Shown here in pieces: positions 6,891 through 13,466 of a stretch of 15,550 bases of DNA. Every line of letters starts with the position of its first letter. The stretch's first letter is position 1. Made by a program: the position numbers and the translations under genes. Under the pieces are notes generated by a model. It was not told where the DNA came from. It worked only from the letters and a program-made list of their open reading frames with translations, and ran no database searches. Origin of the DNA: Candidatus Woesearchaeota archaeon (GTDB taxonomy: Archaea > Nanobdellota > Nanobdellia > Woesearchaeales > UBA525). The DNA lies in assembly GCA_013331575.1 (NCBI GenBank), contig DUGD01000037.1, positions 4,429 to 19,978 on the forward strand, written 5' to 3'.

Positions 6891-8054
6891 TCACGACTTT
6901 TTCTTGAAGTAGAAATATGCGCTTCCTGCGACAACCAGAGCAATCACTGCGATAATCAGCAATAGGTTGTTTGTCGGTTTCCTTACTTCTTGCGACACCG
7001 CGGTTTCGAACGTGTGTAGTCCGAAATCGTCGTTGTAGGTGACTTTCAATGTCGCAGTCCGCATGCCTGCGGCGTCAGGTTTCGCATCGAAATAGAACGG
7101 TGCATCATCATCTGCTTTCAGTTGGCCGATGAATGATTTGTATGCTTTTCCCTCAGCAGTCATGAGCTCGACAGTCACTTTATCTGCGTTCCCCCCGCCA
7201 GTGTTCTCGATTATCCCTGCCATGTGAACATCGTCGAGTTGCGTGGGCATTATCGGCTTTATCTTTATGCTCTGGATGCTGAGATCCGCTTTATTCAATA
7301 CGTTTATTCCGATATCAAAACTCGTTGTGTGGCTGTTGCCTTGTTCATCCACATAGTCCAACTTCACGGGGAACTTATAGGTGTCGGGCGAGAGGCTTTC
7401 TTTGACCATGAACTCAGAACTGAACGATATTGTCTGTTCGGGAAGCAGCTCATTGAGTAGGTTGATGTTCGATCCGAGCATCAAGAAGCTGTCTGATTGT
7501 GGCGTAATTTTTATGTTTCTTGCAATCCCTGTTCCGATATTCTTCGCATCAAAGGACACGACGAACATATCTCCGGGAGAAACGTTCGCAGCTATTGCGT
7601 CCGTTCTTAAGACAATATCTGGTTTACCGACAATTTTGATATTTATTGTTTCCGAAGGGGTAATTAGCATAGAGCCAGAATATATGTCCGCCGTCAAGGG
7701 GTACAGTCCAGATTTGGCGTTAGCATCAACAATCAGATAGTAGGTGTTACTTATTGAACAGCCAACGCACAGCGTCTTCTTGTCTTCGAAGTTATTGCTC
7801 TCCGTTTTCACAAAGAACGGAAACTCGGCGTTCAGCTTGAGGGAGACGTCTTCTGCCACCTTACCTCCTTCATTGCTTAATCGTATTTTTACCACCAAGT
7901 CTTGCCCCGGCTCCACCGGCTCAGGGGTGACTTCTTCTACGGTGATCCGTAGATATGGAGTATTGGTGTCGTAGAACTCTGCGGAAACAAATGTCACGCC
8001 CATCAATGCCACGATTAACAGCAGAAATATCCCCTTCTGATATGTTGAGGTCAT
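6891..8054 (-). CDS. Secreted, membrane-anchored COG1361-like surface protein with CARDB/NEW3-like beta domains
   Basis: 387 residues. A signal peptide (1-25: K-G-I-F-L-L-L-I-V-A-L-M-G ending V-S-A), three or four beta-sandwich repeats with the P-x-x-P-G-x-x-x-x-V-x-x-x-x-x-N-x-G pattern (for example V-E-P-G-Q-D-L-V-V at 47-55, V-S-P-G-D-M-F-V-V and I-E-N-T-G-G-G-N), and a C-terminal transmembrane helix followed by K-K-K-S. A Cys-x-x-Cys pair (V-G-C-S region) lies in the first domain. This is the usual outside partner encoded with MacB-like transporters in Archaea; its ligand is unknown. The ATG at 8054 follows AAGGTGA by five bases; a GTG at 8063 is part of that ribosome-binding site. It is the first gene of the operon, behind a strong TATA box. 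Confidence 0.88.
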   Translation of the reverse strand: MTSTYQKGIFLLLIVALMGVTFVSAEFYDTNTPYLRITVEEVTPEPVEPGQDLVVKIRLSNEGGKVAEDVSLKLNAEFPFFVKTESNNFEDKKTLCVGCSISNTYYLIVDANAKSGLYPLTADIYSGSMLITPSETINIKIVGKPDIVLRTDAIAANVSPGDMFVVSFDAKNIGTGIARNIKITPQSDSFLMLGSNINLLNELLPEQTISFSSEFMVKESLSPDTYKFPVKLDYVDEQGNSHTTSFDIGINVLNKADLSIQSIKIKPIMPTQLDDVHMAGIIENTGGGNADKVTVELMTAEGKAYKSFIGQLKADDDAPFYFDAKPDAAGMRTATLKVTYNDDFGLHTFETAVSQEVRKPTNNLLLIIAVIALVVAGSAYFYFKKKS

Positions 8055-8059
8055 TATCG

Positions 8060-8066
8060 TCACCTT
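8060..8066 (-). promoter_or_regulatory. Shine-Dalgarno that fixes the surface-protein start
   Basis: AAGGTGA, five bases before the ATG at 8054; same heptamer as in front of prs. It contains the GTG that would otherwise be taken as an earlier start. Confidence 0.7.
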
Positions 8067-8112
8067 GTCAACTCACTCTGCGAAGACTTCGTTAAAAGGC
8101 ACCCATCACGCG

Positions 8113-8120
8113 TATATAAA
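8113..8120 (-). promoter_or_regulatory. TATA box of the ABC/HTH operon
   Basis: Canonical TTTATATA on the minus strand within TTCTTTATTTATATACG. Transcription would start near 8090, giving a leader of about 35 bases that contains the Shine-Dalgarno. The likely operator for the Bat-type regulator would be around this box; I see no convincing palindrome immediately beside it. Confidence 0.7.
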
Positions 8121-8205
8121 TAAAGAATACCTAACATGGTTCTGATAAGGTGTTCTTGCGGGTTTGAATCTGCAGACAAATGAACGGTCGAAGCACAGCA
8201 GCCAA

Positions 8206-8290
8206 TGAATCTTCGTGGAATGGAAACGTGCTGCGGTGAAATGGTTCGCGGATGCCTGTTTATTCTTTCTCTAGTGCTGCGGCGGGTATA
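8206..8290 (+). repeat. 85-bp direct repeat, copy 2
   Basis: Same sequence as 4191-4275 (79/85). The internal stem is CTGCG (8231-8235) with CGCGG (8247-8251): the C-to-T change relative to copy 1 turns a C-G pair into a U-G wobble in plus-strand RNA, so pairing is kept. The copy ends exactly where the 15-bp inverted arm begins. It lies in the 401-base space (8055-8455) between the divergent surface-protein and NFACT genes, which also holds both promoters and the hairpins below, but no supported gene. Confidence 0.85.
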
Positions 8291-8304
8291 TTGTCCTTGG
8301 CAAC
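8290..8304 (+). repeat. 15-bp inverted repeat, right arm
   Basis: ATTGTCCTTGGCAAC, reverse complement of 4283-4297 except for one base. Adjacent to direct-repeat copy 2. Confidence 0.6.
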
Positions 8305-8366
8305 ACTGTCTCGGGCGTCGCAAGATTCGCTTCGCGAATACTCCGCCCTCGGATTTTGTGCCAAGG
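8295..8366. other. Nested inverted-repeat structure
   Basis: CCTTGGCA (8295-8302) pairs perfectly with TGCCAAGG (8359-8366). Inside the enclosed 56 bases, ATTCGC (8325-8330) pairs perfectly with GCGAAT (8334-8339) around a TTC loop. It may be a structured RNA or the arm of a mobile-element remnant; no known RNA family is recognised. Confidence 0.4.
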
Positions 8367-8425
8367 CAGCGCCTGCTCTGATGATGTTGATTCCAGATGT
8401 GTTGGTGCTATTTCTCGCCTATACC

Positions 8426-8432
8426 TTTAAAA
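8426..8432 (+). promoter_or_regulatory. TATA box for the NFACT gene
   Basis: ATACC-TTTAAAA centred 27 bases before the ATG at 8456, placing the transcription start at or next to the start codon. A short GAGG at 8449-8452 is only three bases from the ATG, too close to act normally, so a leaderless start is favoured. Confidence 0.6.
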
Positions 8433-8455
8433 CGACCGTCGTATCATCGAGGCGT

Positions 8456-9655
8456 ATGGCGCTTGAGCTTTCCAGTGTTGATGTGCATTATGTGGTCATG
8501 GATATGCAATCGCTCGTCGGCGCGAAGGTCGAGAAAGCGTTCCAGTCGGATGCGAACAAGCGCGACGTGCTCCTGCAGCTGTACTGCGCTGACACGAAAA
8601 AGCGCAACCTCAGGATCCTCTTGCCTGGCATCCTCTGCACGCCCCTCGAGAAGCCGGATTATCCGCAGCTTCCCCCTGGTTTCGCGATGTTCCTGCGCAA
8701 GCGCCTCGGCGGCACGCGCATAACTTCCGTCGAGCAGGCGGGTTTCGATCGTATCATCCGTATCGGTTTTCGCGCAAAACGGGAGAGTGAGTTCTCCGAT
8801 ATGACGCTTATCATCGAGCTCATCCCTCCCGGAAACATCATCCTTATCGATGACAAAGGGAGCATCATCAATCTCCTCGAGCAGCAGCAGTTCAAGGACA
8901 GGAACCTGCGTTCGCACCAACCCTACATCGCCCCGCCAGCGGCTTATGATCTGCGTGCGGAGAGCGTCGAGGGTATCGCGCGTCATCTTTTCGCGAGCAC
9001 CAGGTCGTCCATCGTCACGACACTTGCGCTCCATTGCGGCCTTGGCGGAGCGTACGCCGAAGAGGTCTGCGCTCGCGCCGGTATCCCGAAGCACCGCAAC
9101 GATCTCACGCACGATGAGGTGCTCCATGTCGCGGGCGTGGTCAAGGATATCCTCGCACAACCGCTGCTTGCGGTGACCGACACCGATGGGCGGCAGTATC
9201 CGTTCCCTCTCGTCTCCCGCCCGACCACTCCTTGCGAAACGACCACATCATTCCTCGACGCGCTCTGCGCGTCCGTCACCGACGAATCCACTGCGGCGAA
9301 AGCGACGACCGCGCAGGTCCGCCAGCGTGAGAAGTCGACGCCGCAGGCGAAGCTCAAGTCGATGATCCTCGCGCAGCAAGAGAATGTCGACCGTCTCACT
9401 GCGAGCGCGACTGCCGAGCAGCGCAAGGCCGAGTTGCTCTATAATAATTACGCGGAGATACAGGCAATGCTTGCGCTCGCCCATGATGCGCGTAAGGATC
9501 GTCGTGATATCGCGCAGGCGCTCGCGCAGAGCAAGGGCTTTGTCGCGTATAACGATAGCACTGGTGAGCTCACTGTAGAGTTCACTGATGGAACCAATGA
9601 TGATGGCGCTGTCGTTGCCAGGTCTGCTGATGACGCAACTTCGGAGGATTCTTGA
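8456..9655 (+). CDS. NFACT / RqcH (Rqc2, NEMF)-family protein lacking the C-terminal NFACT-R domain
   Basis: 399 residues. The family binds stalled 60S/50S subunits with peptidyl-tRNA and directs C-terminal tailing in ribosome-associated quality control. Residues 1-180 are NFACT-N, with Asp9 and Asp98-Arg99 (G-F-D-R-I-I-R) at the numbers reported as functionally important in yeast Rqc2. Residues 196-211 (L-G-G-A-Y-A-E-E-V-C-A-R-A-G-I-P) are the conserved helix-hairpin-helix entry, followed by F-L-D-A-L and a coiled coil (about 285-355). The protein then ends in a short acidic tail, where relatives (about 570-680 residues) continue into the RNA-binding NFACT-R domain. The ATG at 8456 is set by the TATA box 27 bases upstream; the frame is open to 8252, but that part runs through the repeat and hairpins. 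It shares one base with the methyltransferase gene. Confidence 0.87.
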   Translation: MALELSSVDVHYVVMDMQSLVGAKVEKAFQSDANKRDVLLQLYCADTKKRNLRILLPGILCTPLEKPDYPQLPPGFAMFLRKRLGGTRITSVEQAGFDRIIRIGFRAKRESEFSDMTLIIELIPPGNIILIDDKGSIINLLEQQQFKDRNLRSHQPYIAPPAAYDLRAESVEGIARHLFASTRSSIVTTLALHCGLGGAYAEEVCARAGIPKHRNDLTHDEVLHVAGVVKDILAQPLLAVTDTDGRQYPFPLVSRPTTPCETTTSFLDALCASVTDESTAAKATTAQVRQREKSTPQAKLKSMILAQQENVDRLTASATAEQRKAELLYNNYAEIQAMLALAHDARKDRRDIAQALAQSKGFVAYNDSTGELTVEFTDGTNDDGAVVARSADDATSEDS

Positions 9656-10743
9656 TGGCGTTCGGACATAAGGGTGGGAAGGGCAAGCATAGACATTCTG
9701 GCGGTGCAAACCATGCTCGGCGCCATGATCAGTCCGTTGACGGCGGTGTCAACGCCGGTGGTGCGTCCAGCGGTGCGCCTGTCGCGCCCCAAGACGGCGA
9801 TGACACGCCCATGCACGCCGAGTCAGGAGAGTTCTTCCTCAACCGCTATCGTGCGATGGATGCCGCCGCACGGCTCATGGGGCCGAAGGATGTGCGGCAG
9901 GCGCTCCGCGTCAACACGCTCAAGACATCGCACGATCTCCTTATCGAGCGGTTGGCCGCTCGTGGTGCAGTGCTCGAACGCATACCATTCATCAAGAACG
10001 GCTATCATGCGGTCGCGAAATTCTCGCTCGGCGCGACGCCGGAGTACTTGCTTGGCCATTATTATCTCCAGGCGCCGCTCTCGCAGCTTGCGTGCGAGGT
10101 GTTAGCTCCGCCCGTTGGAGCGACGGTGCTCGACATGGCGTCCGCGCCGGGTGGCAAGACCACGTATCTCGCGATGATGGTGCTCGGTGGTATCGACCAT
10201 CATAGCGCCGCGGGCAAGGTCGTCGCGCTCGATAGCGATCCATTGCGCCTCGCCGCGGTGCGTAACAACGCGGAGCGTATGGGATTGCCGAACGTGCTGT
10301 GCGTGAAGAAAGACGCTCGTTTCGCGACAGATTTCGACACGAAGTTCATGTTCGTGCTCCTCGATGCGCCGTGCAGCGGCAATATGTGCAGCGAGGACGG
10401 TTGGTGCGGCAAACGCAGGATAGAGGATATCCGTGAGAACGCGCGGACGCAGCGCGAACTCTTGCGTTCGGCCGTCGCTTGCCTTGCGCCCGGCGGTCGC
10501 CTCCTCTATAGTACGTGTTCTCTCGAGCCCGAGGAGGATGAGCTTGCGATCGATACGCTTCTCAAGCGATCGGCCGATATGTCTGTTGTCGCGCTCGACT
10601 GGTTGCCTATCGGCGATCATGGTGTGACTGTGTGGGGCGGCGTGCAGCTCGACGCGCGCATCGCGGGCACCCGTCGGTTCTGGCCTCACAAGACGGGGTG
10701 CGAAGGGTTCTTCATGGCGCTCCTCGAGAAGAAGGAGGGATGA
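9655..10743 (+). CDS. NSUN/RsmB (NOL1/NOP2/Sun)-family RNA cytosine-C5 methyltransferase
   Basis: 362 residues. SAM-binding motif I D-M-A-S-A-P-G-G-K-T (160-169), motif IV D-A-P-C-S-G-N (237-243) with Cys240, and motif VI Y-S-T-C-S-L-E-P-E-E-D-E (285-296) with Cys288. The two cysteines are the release/attack pair of RNA m5C enzymes. A conserved N-terminal block (60-150) contains R-V-N-T-L-K (85-90) and Y-Y-L-Q-A (136-140). There is no PUA domain, as in archaeal tRNA m5C enzymes, so tRNA is the likely substrate, although rRNA cannot be excluded. Residues 1-50 are a Gly/His/Lys-rich disordered extension. The ATG at 9655 follows GGAGG by eight bases and shares its A with the NFACT stop codon (TGATG). 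The pair is probably one operon of translation-related functions. Confidence 0.9.
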   Translation: MAFGHKGGKGKHRHSGGANHARRHDQSVDGGVNAGGASSGAPVAPQDGDDTPMHAESGEFFLNRYRAMDAAARLMGPKDVRQALRVNTLKTSHDLLIERLAARGAVLERIPFIKNGYHAVAKFSLGATPEYLLGHYYLQAPLSQLACEVLAPPVGATVLDMASAPGGKTTYLAMMVLGGIDHHSAAGKVVALDSDPLRLAAVRNNAERMGLPNVLCVKKDARFATDFDTKFMFVLLDAPCSGNMCSEDGWCGKRRIEDIRENARTQRELLRSAVACLAPGGRLLYSTCSLEPEEDELAIDTLLKRSADMSVVALDWLPIGDHGVTVWGGVQLDARIAGTRRFWPHKTGCEGFFMALLEKKEG

Positions 10744-10814
10744 ACATAGATGCGGATCAGACCGCGAGTGTAGATATCGTAGATGTCTCGTTTCTTCGTC
10801 TGTGGACGGCGTGA
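10740..10814 (+). CDS. Possible 24-residue peptide ORF (weak)
   Basis: An ATG at 10740 overlaps the methyltransferase stop (ATGA) and lies directly behind GGAGGG, followed by 24 sense codons and TGA. Translational coupling is possible, but the spacing from the purine run is too short for a normal ribosome-binding site. The peptide (acidic start, then V-S-F-L-R-L-W-T-A) resembles nothing known to me. It may be chance or the stump of a lost downstream gene. Confidence 0.2.
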   Translation: MNIDADQTASVDIVDVSFLRLWTA

Positions 10815-10967
10815 TGCGTTCTCCGGATAGTCAACTACTCCTTCTCATCCAGCATACTAACGTTCGTCGTAACGCACGTCGGGTCGCGGCCAGAGCGCGC
10901 AATCGTAGGCACTGTGAGTCCCGAATTATGGGAACGCGACCTTCGATGCAAAAGCCCGGCCAAGGCG

Positions 10968-10981
10968 ACACCGGTTGGTGT
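10968..10981. terminator. Small hairpin after the 101-aa gene (possible 3'-end signal)
   Basis: ACACC-GGTT-GGTGT, a perfect 5-bp stem six bases beyond the stop of the minus-strand gene at 10988. On the minus strand it is followed by a short CTTTTG. Weak evidence for transcript ending. The rest of the 10815-10967 gap holds no protein-like frame; a TCCC/GGGA stem near 10918-10932 is too short to call an RNA gene. Confidence 0.3.
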
Positions 10982-10987
10982 ATCGCG

Positions 10988-11293
10988 CTACGCAGTCTCT
11001 ATCCTGAAGGTCCCTATGTAGGCTCCGGTGTGCGGATTGTAACACGAATAGTTCGGGCTATTCTCTCGCCGGACAATTGGCATGATTCGTCCATTGCTTT
11101 CATGTAACAGTGTCTTCGCGACATTGGGGGGGAACACTTGTTTTATGCAGTAGGCTTCAATAGTGCTTGTTTTGAGACCGTCCATTTGTACGTGTGTGCC
11201 TTCGCATGTGATTGCTATGAGGTCCTTCGGCATGGACCGTCTAGTGTGGCGTTTCATGAATCGGCTACAGTCGTTTAGGTCGAGAGTTGTCAT
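10988..11293 (-). CDS. Orphan 101-residue protein
   Basis: I do not recognise a family. The sequence looks protein-like: it starts M-T-T-L-D-L-N-D-C-S-R-F, has a basic stretch (K-R-H-T-R-R-S), a strand-rich middle (D-L-I-A-I-T-C-E-G-T-H-V), an N-S-P-N-Y-S-C-Y-N-P-H-T-G segment and a final A-Y-I-G-T-F-R-I strand. Four cysteines are scattered without a clear C-x-x-C pair. There is no signal peptide or membrane helix, so it is probably cytosolic. Support for the gene is the promoter: a TATATT box with a BRE-like CGAAA upstream, about 23-25 bases before the ATG and no ribosome-binding site, as in other leaderless genes here. It stands alone, converging on the NFACT-methyltransferase operon. Confidence 0.5.
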   Translation of the reverse strand: MTTLDLNDCSRFMKRHTRRSMPKDLIAITCEGTHVQMDGLKTSTIEAYCIKQVFPPNVAKTLLHESNGRIMPIVRRENSPNYSCYNPHTGAYIGTFRIETA

Positions 11294-11312
11294 TCTATTG
11301 GGGGTGCTGCCT

Positions 11313-11318
11313 AATATA
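11313..11318 (-). promoter_or_regulatory. TATA box for the 101-aa gene
   Basis: The minus strand reads CGAAATCTTTG-TATATT-AGG; the box starts 25 bases before the ATG at 11293, consistent with a leaderless transcript. Confidence 0.5.
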
Positions 11319-11386
11319 CAAAGATTTCGCTTGGTCGTTATTCTTCGAAACGTACTCCTAGAACCGCGATGGTGTGAGGCTGGTGC

Positions 11387-11473
11387 TCACTCGTCCATCT
11401 CTTCGTCGTCCAGTTCTCTTCTGGAGCACAGTCGTTTCGGCGAATCGCCGAATAACGCTTCGTAATCAGGCAT
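11387..11473 (-). CDS. Possible 28-residue acidic peptide
   Basis: ATG at 11473, 28 sense codons, TGA at 11387. It begins M-P-D-Y-E-A-L-F-G-D-S-P-K-R and ends in an acidic run E-L-D-D-E-E-M-D-E. There is no ribosome-binding site, but TTTAAATA is centred about 29 bases upstream, the arrangement of the other leaderless genes here. Codon choice is compatible with neighbours. No family is recognised. It could be a chance frame in the 239-base space (11294-11532) between the 101-aa gene and the ABC exporter gene. Confidence 0.3.
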   Translation of the reverse strand: MPDYEALFGDSPKRLCSRRELDDEEMDE

Positions 11474-11479
11474 CTAATT

Positions 11480-11487
11480 TTTATATA
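11480..11487 (+). promoter_or_regulatory. TATA box for the ABC exporter gene
   Basis: Canonical TTTATATA within CTAATTTTTATATAGTAG. Transcription would start near 11508, leaving a leader of about 25 bases that carries AGGGG a few bases before the ATG at 11533. Confidence 0.65.
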
Positions 11488-11498
11488 GTAGCCTATCC

Positions 11499-11506
11499 TA
11501 TTTAAA
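11499..11506 (-). promoter_or_regulatory. Minus-strand TATA-like box facing the short ORF
   Basis: TTTAAATA on the minus strand, about 29 bases before the ATG at 11473. It interleaves with the plus-strand TTTATATA, so the two would form a compact divergent promoter. Confidence 0.35.
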
Positions 11507-11532
11507 GAAAGCGGCAGGAAAAGGGGTGTGTG

Positions 11533-13335
11533 ATGACAGAGACACAGGAATCCAAGCAAGCGCTTCGCGAAGGTACGCGCCATTTCTTCTCGCTCCTGCG
11601 GCCATACCGTCTCCTGTTTCTAGGCACGCTTCTGACCGTCTTCTTCTTGCAGGCGCTCAACGTCGGCGAGAAGTATCTCTTCAAGATAGTCATCGACAAG
11701 AGCACCGATTTCTCCGCCGGCCTCACCACGCGCGAGGCGCTCCTCACCATACTGTTGATGACTGCCGCGGTGTACATCGCGATGGTCGTCGCGCGCACCT
11801 TCCTCCGTTGGTTGCATATACACCTGATCAACATCCTGGAGTCGGACCTCATCGCCGATCTCAAGCGCAAGTTCTTCGATCATATAATCCATCTTTCGTA
11901 TAACTTCCATACGACGCACAAGACCGGATCGCTCATCTCGCGTCTCACGCGCGGAGGACGTGCCATCGAGTCCATGATGGATGCCATCATCTTCAACTTC
12001 GCGCCGCTCACGTTCCAGCTTATCGTCGCTAGCGCCGCCATCTTCGTGCTCAGCGCGGAGACTGCGATCGCCATCTTCGTCACGATAGCGGTCTATGTCG
12101 TCTTCAGCCTGTTCGTCCAGCGCAAGCAGTACCCGTGCCGCACCGCCGCCAACGACACCGAGGACGTCGAGAAGGGGAATATCGGCGATATCTTCACGAA
12201 CATCGATTCGGTCAAGTACTTCGGCAAGGAGGATCGCATCAAGGCGCGCTACCGCGAGCTCTCGGAGAACACGAAACTGGCCATCAAGCGCATGTGGGAT
12301 TACTACCGCACGCTCGATGCCGGCAACGCGTTCATCATCGGCATGGGCACCCTTGTCATCGTGGGGTTGCCGGTCAAGTCGTTCCTCGACGGCCAGATGT
12401 CCATCGGCACGGTGGTGTTCATCTACAGCACGTATATCGCGCTCCTCTCACCACTCCACAGTTTCGTGCATGGCATGCGCAGCTACTACCAGGCGAGCGC
12501 CGACTTCGAGAGCCTCTATCAGTACAACAAGATAACGAACGATATCGTCGATCCCGACAACGCGCCTGATCTCGTCATCGAACGCGGCGAGATTGAGTTC
12601 AAGCGCGTCACGTTCAACTACAAGTCGCGCACCATACTCAAGGGCTTCAGTCTCAAGATCAGGCCGAACGAGAAGATCGCCATCGTCGGCCATTCCGGCA
12701 GCGGCAAGACCACGTTGATGCGCCTCCTCTACCGTCTCTATGACGTGCCGAGCGGGACCATCCTCGTCGATGGGAAAGATATCAGGTCGTACAAGCAGGA
12801 ATCCTTGCGCGCCGCGATGAGCATCGTGCCCCAAGAGGCGGTGCTTTTCGACGACACCATCTACAATAACATCGCGTTCTCGAATCCGGGCGCGACGCGG
12901 GAACAGGTGCTCGCAGCGATACGTTTCGCGCAGCTCGACAGTATCATCGACGGCTTCCCGAATAAGGAGCAGACTATCGTCGGCGAACGCGGCGTCAGGT
13001 TATCGGGTGGCGAGAAGCAACGTGTCTCGATCGCGCGCGCCATCCTCGCGGACAAGAAGGTCCTCGTCCTCGACGAGGCGACGAGCGCGCTCGATTCCAA
13101 GACCGAGCATGACATCCAGCGCGACCTGCGCCGTCTCATGGTCGGTCGGACATCCATCATCATCGCGCATCGTCTCTCGACGATCATGCACGCCGACCGT
13201 ATCATCGTGATGGACAACGGGCACATCGTGCAGCAAGGGACGCACAAGCAGCTCATCAGGAAGAAAGGCCACTACCGTATGCTCTGGGAATTGCAGAAGG
13301 GCGGGTATGTCGATGGGACTGGCGACGGCGAGTGA
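11533..13335 (+). CDS. ABC exporter, fused membrane and ATPase domains (Atm1/ABCB7-like half transporter)
   Basis: 600 residues; works as a homodimer in the membrane. The membrane domain (about 25-320) has six predicted helices and carries N-I-D-S-V-K-Y-F-G-K-E (223-233), which resembles the E-T-V-K-Y-F-N-N-E motif of Atm1/ABCB6/ABCB7/HMT1 exporters. The ATPase domain (350-590) has Walker A G-H-S-G-S-G-K-T-T (386-394), Q-loop Gln434, signature L-S-G-G-E-K-Q-R (490-497), Walker B V-L-V-L-D-E-A-T (510-517) and H-loop His546. It looks intact. Relatives export glutathione-type sulfur compounds or metal conjugates, but the substrate here is not proven. The ATG at 11533 is preferred over the adjacent GTG at 11530 because of the AAGGGG upstream. 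A strong TATA box precedes it, and it appears monocistronic. Confidence 0.92.
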   Translation: MTETQESKQALREGTRHFFSLLRPYRLLFLGTLLTVFFLQALNVGEKYLFKIVIDKSTDFSAGLTTREALLTILLMTAAVYIAMVVARTFLRWLHIHLINILESDLIADLKRKFFDHIIHLSYNFHTTHKTGSLISRLTRGGRAIESMMDAIIFNFAPLTFQLIVASAAIFVLSAETAIAIFVTIAVYVVFSLFVQRKQYPCRTAANDTEDVEKGNIGDIFTNIDSVKYFGKEDRIKARYRELSENTKLAIKRMWDYYRTLDAGNAFIIGMGTLVIVGLPVKSFLDGQMSIGTVVFIYSTYIALLSPLHSFVHGMRSYYQASADFESLYQYNKITNDIVDPDNAPDLVIERGEIEFKRVTFNYKSRTILKGFSLKIRPNEKIAIVGHSGSGKTTLMRLLYRLYDVPSGTILVDGKDIRSYKQESLRAAMSIVPQEAVLFDDTIYNNIAFSNPGATREQVLAAIRFAQLDSIIDGFPNKEQTIVGERGVRLSGGEKQRVSIARAILADKKVLVLDEATSALDSKTEHDIQRDLRRLMVGRTSIIIAHRLSTIMHADRIIVMDNGHIVQQGTHKQLIRKKGHYRMLWELQKGGYVDGTGDGE

Positions 13336-13466
13336 TCAGTAGCACTATCGCATTGAGCTTAGCACTCATCGCACCACTCGCGGGTTGTGCTTCCGCGTTA
13401 CAAGTCCATATCCGGGTGGCTTTTGCGATATCTCTTGCGTCTATCGACGAGCGCGCTGCTGAGTAG
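13332..13466 (+). CDS. Possible 44-residue lipoprotein-like ORF (weak, overlaps antisense gene)
   Basis: A GTG overlapping the exporter stop (GTGA) opens 44 codons to TAG at 13464. Residues 5-22 are hydrophobic and end in L-A-G-C-A-S-A, a lipobox-like cleavage site. There is no ribosome-binding site. The second half lies antisense to the 3' end of the minus-strand gene at 13398, which is better supported. It may be chance; the region 13336-13397 holds nothing else. Confidence 0.2.
   Translation: MISSTIALSLALIAPLAGCASALQVHIRVAFAISLASIDERAAE

Noticed and set aside
8060..8323. Minus-strand frames through both repeat copies (Arg-rich, 74-87 codons)
   Set aside because: They share sequence only because the DNA is repeated. 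The differences between copies change residues freely, and no start signal is seen.
8252..8455. Extension of the NFACT frame upstream to 8252
   Set aside because: The extra 68 codons run through the direct repeat, inverted repeat and hairpins. The family's N-terminus, including Asp9, starts at 8456, with a TATA box 27 bases before it.
8444..9160. 238-codon minus-strand frame opposite the NFACT gene
   Set aside because: It is a shadow of the plus-strand coding sequence with no motif, promoter or ribosome-binding site.
10815..10987. Possible structured RNA gene in the gap after the methyltransferase
   Set aside because: Only short stems (TCCC/GGGA, ACACC/GGTGT) were found, and no conserved boxes of RNase P, SRP, C/D or H/ACA RNAs could be recognised.
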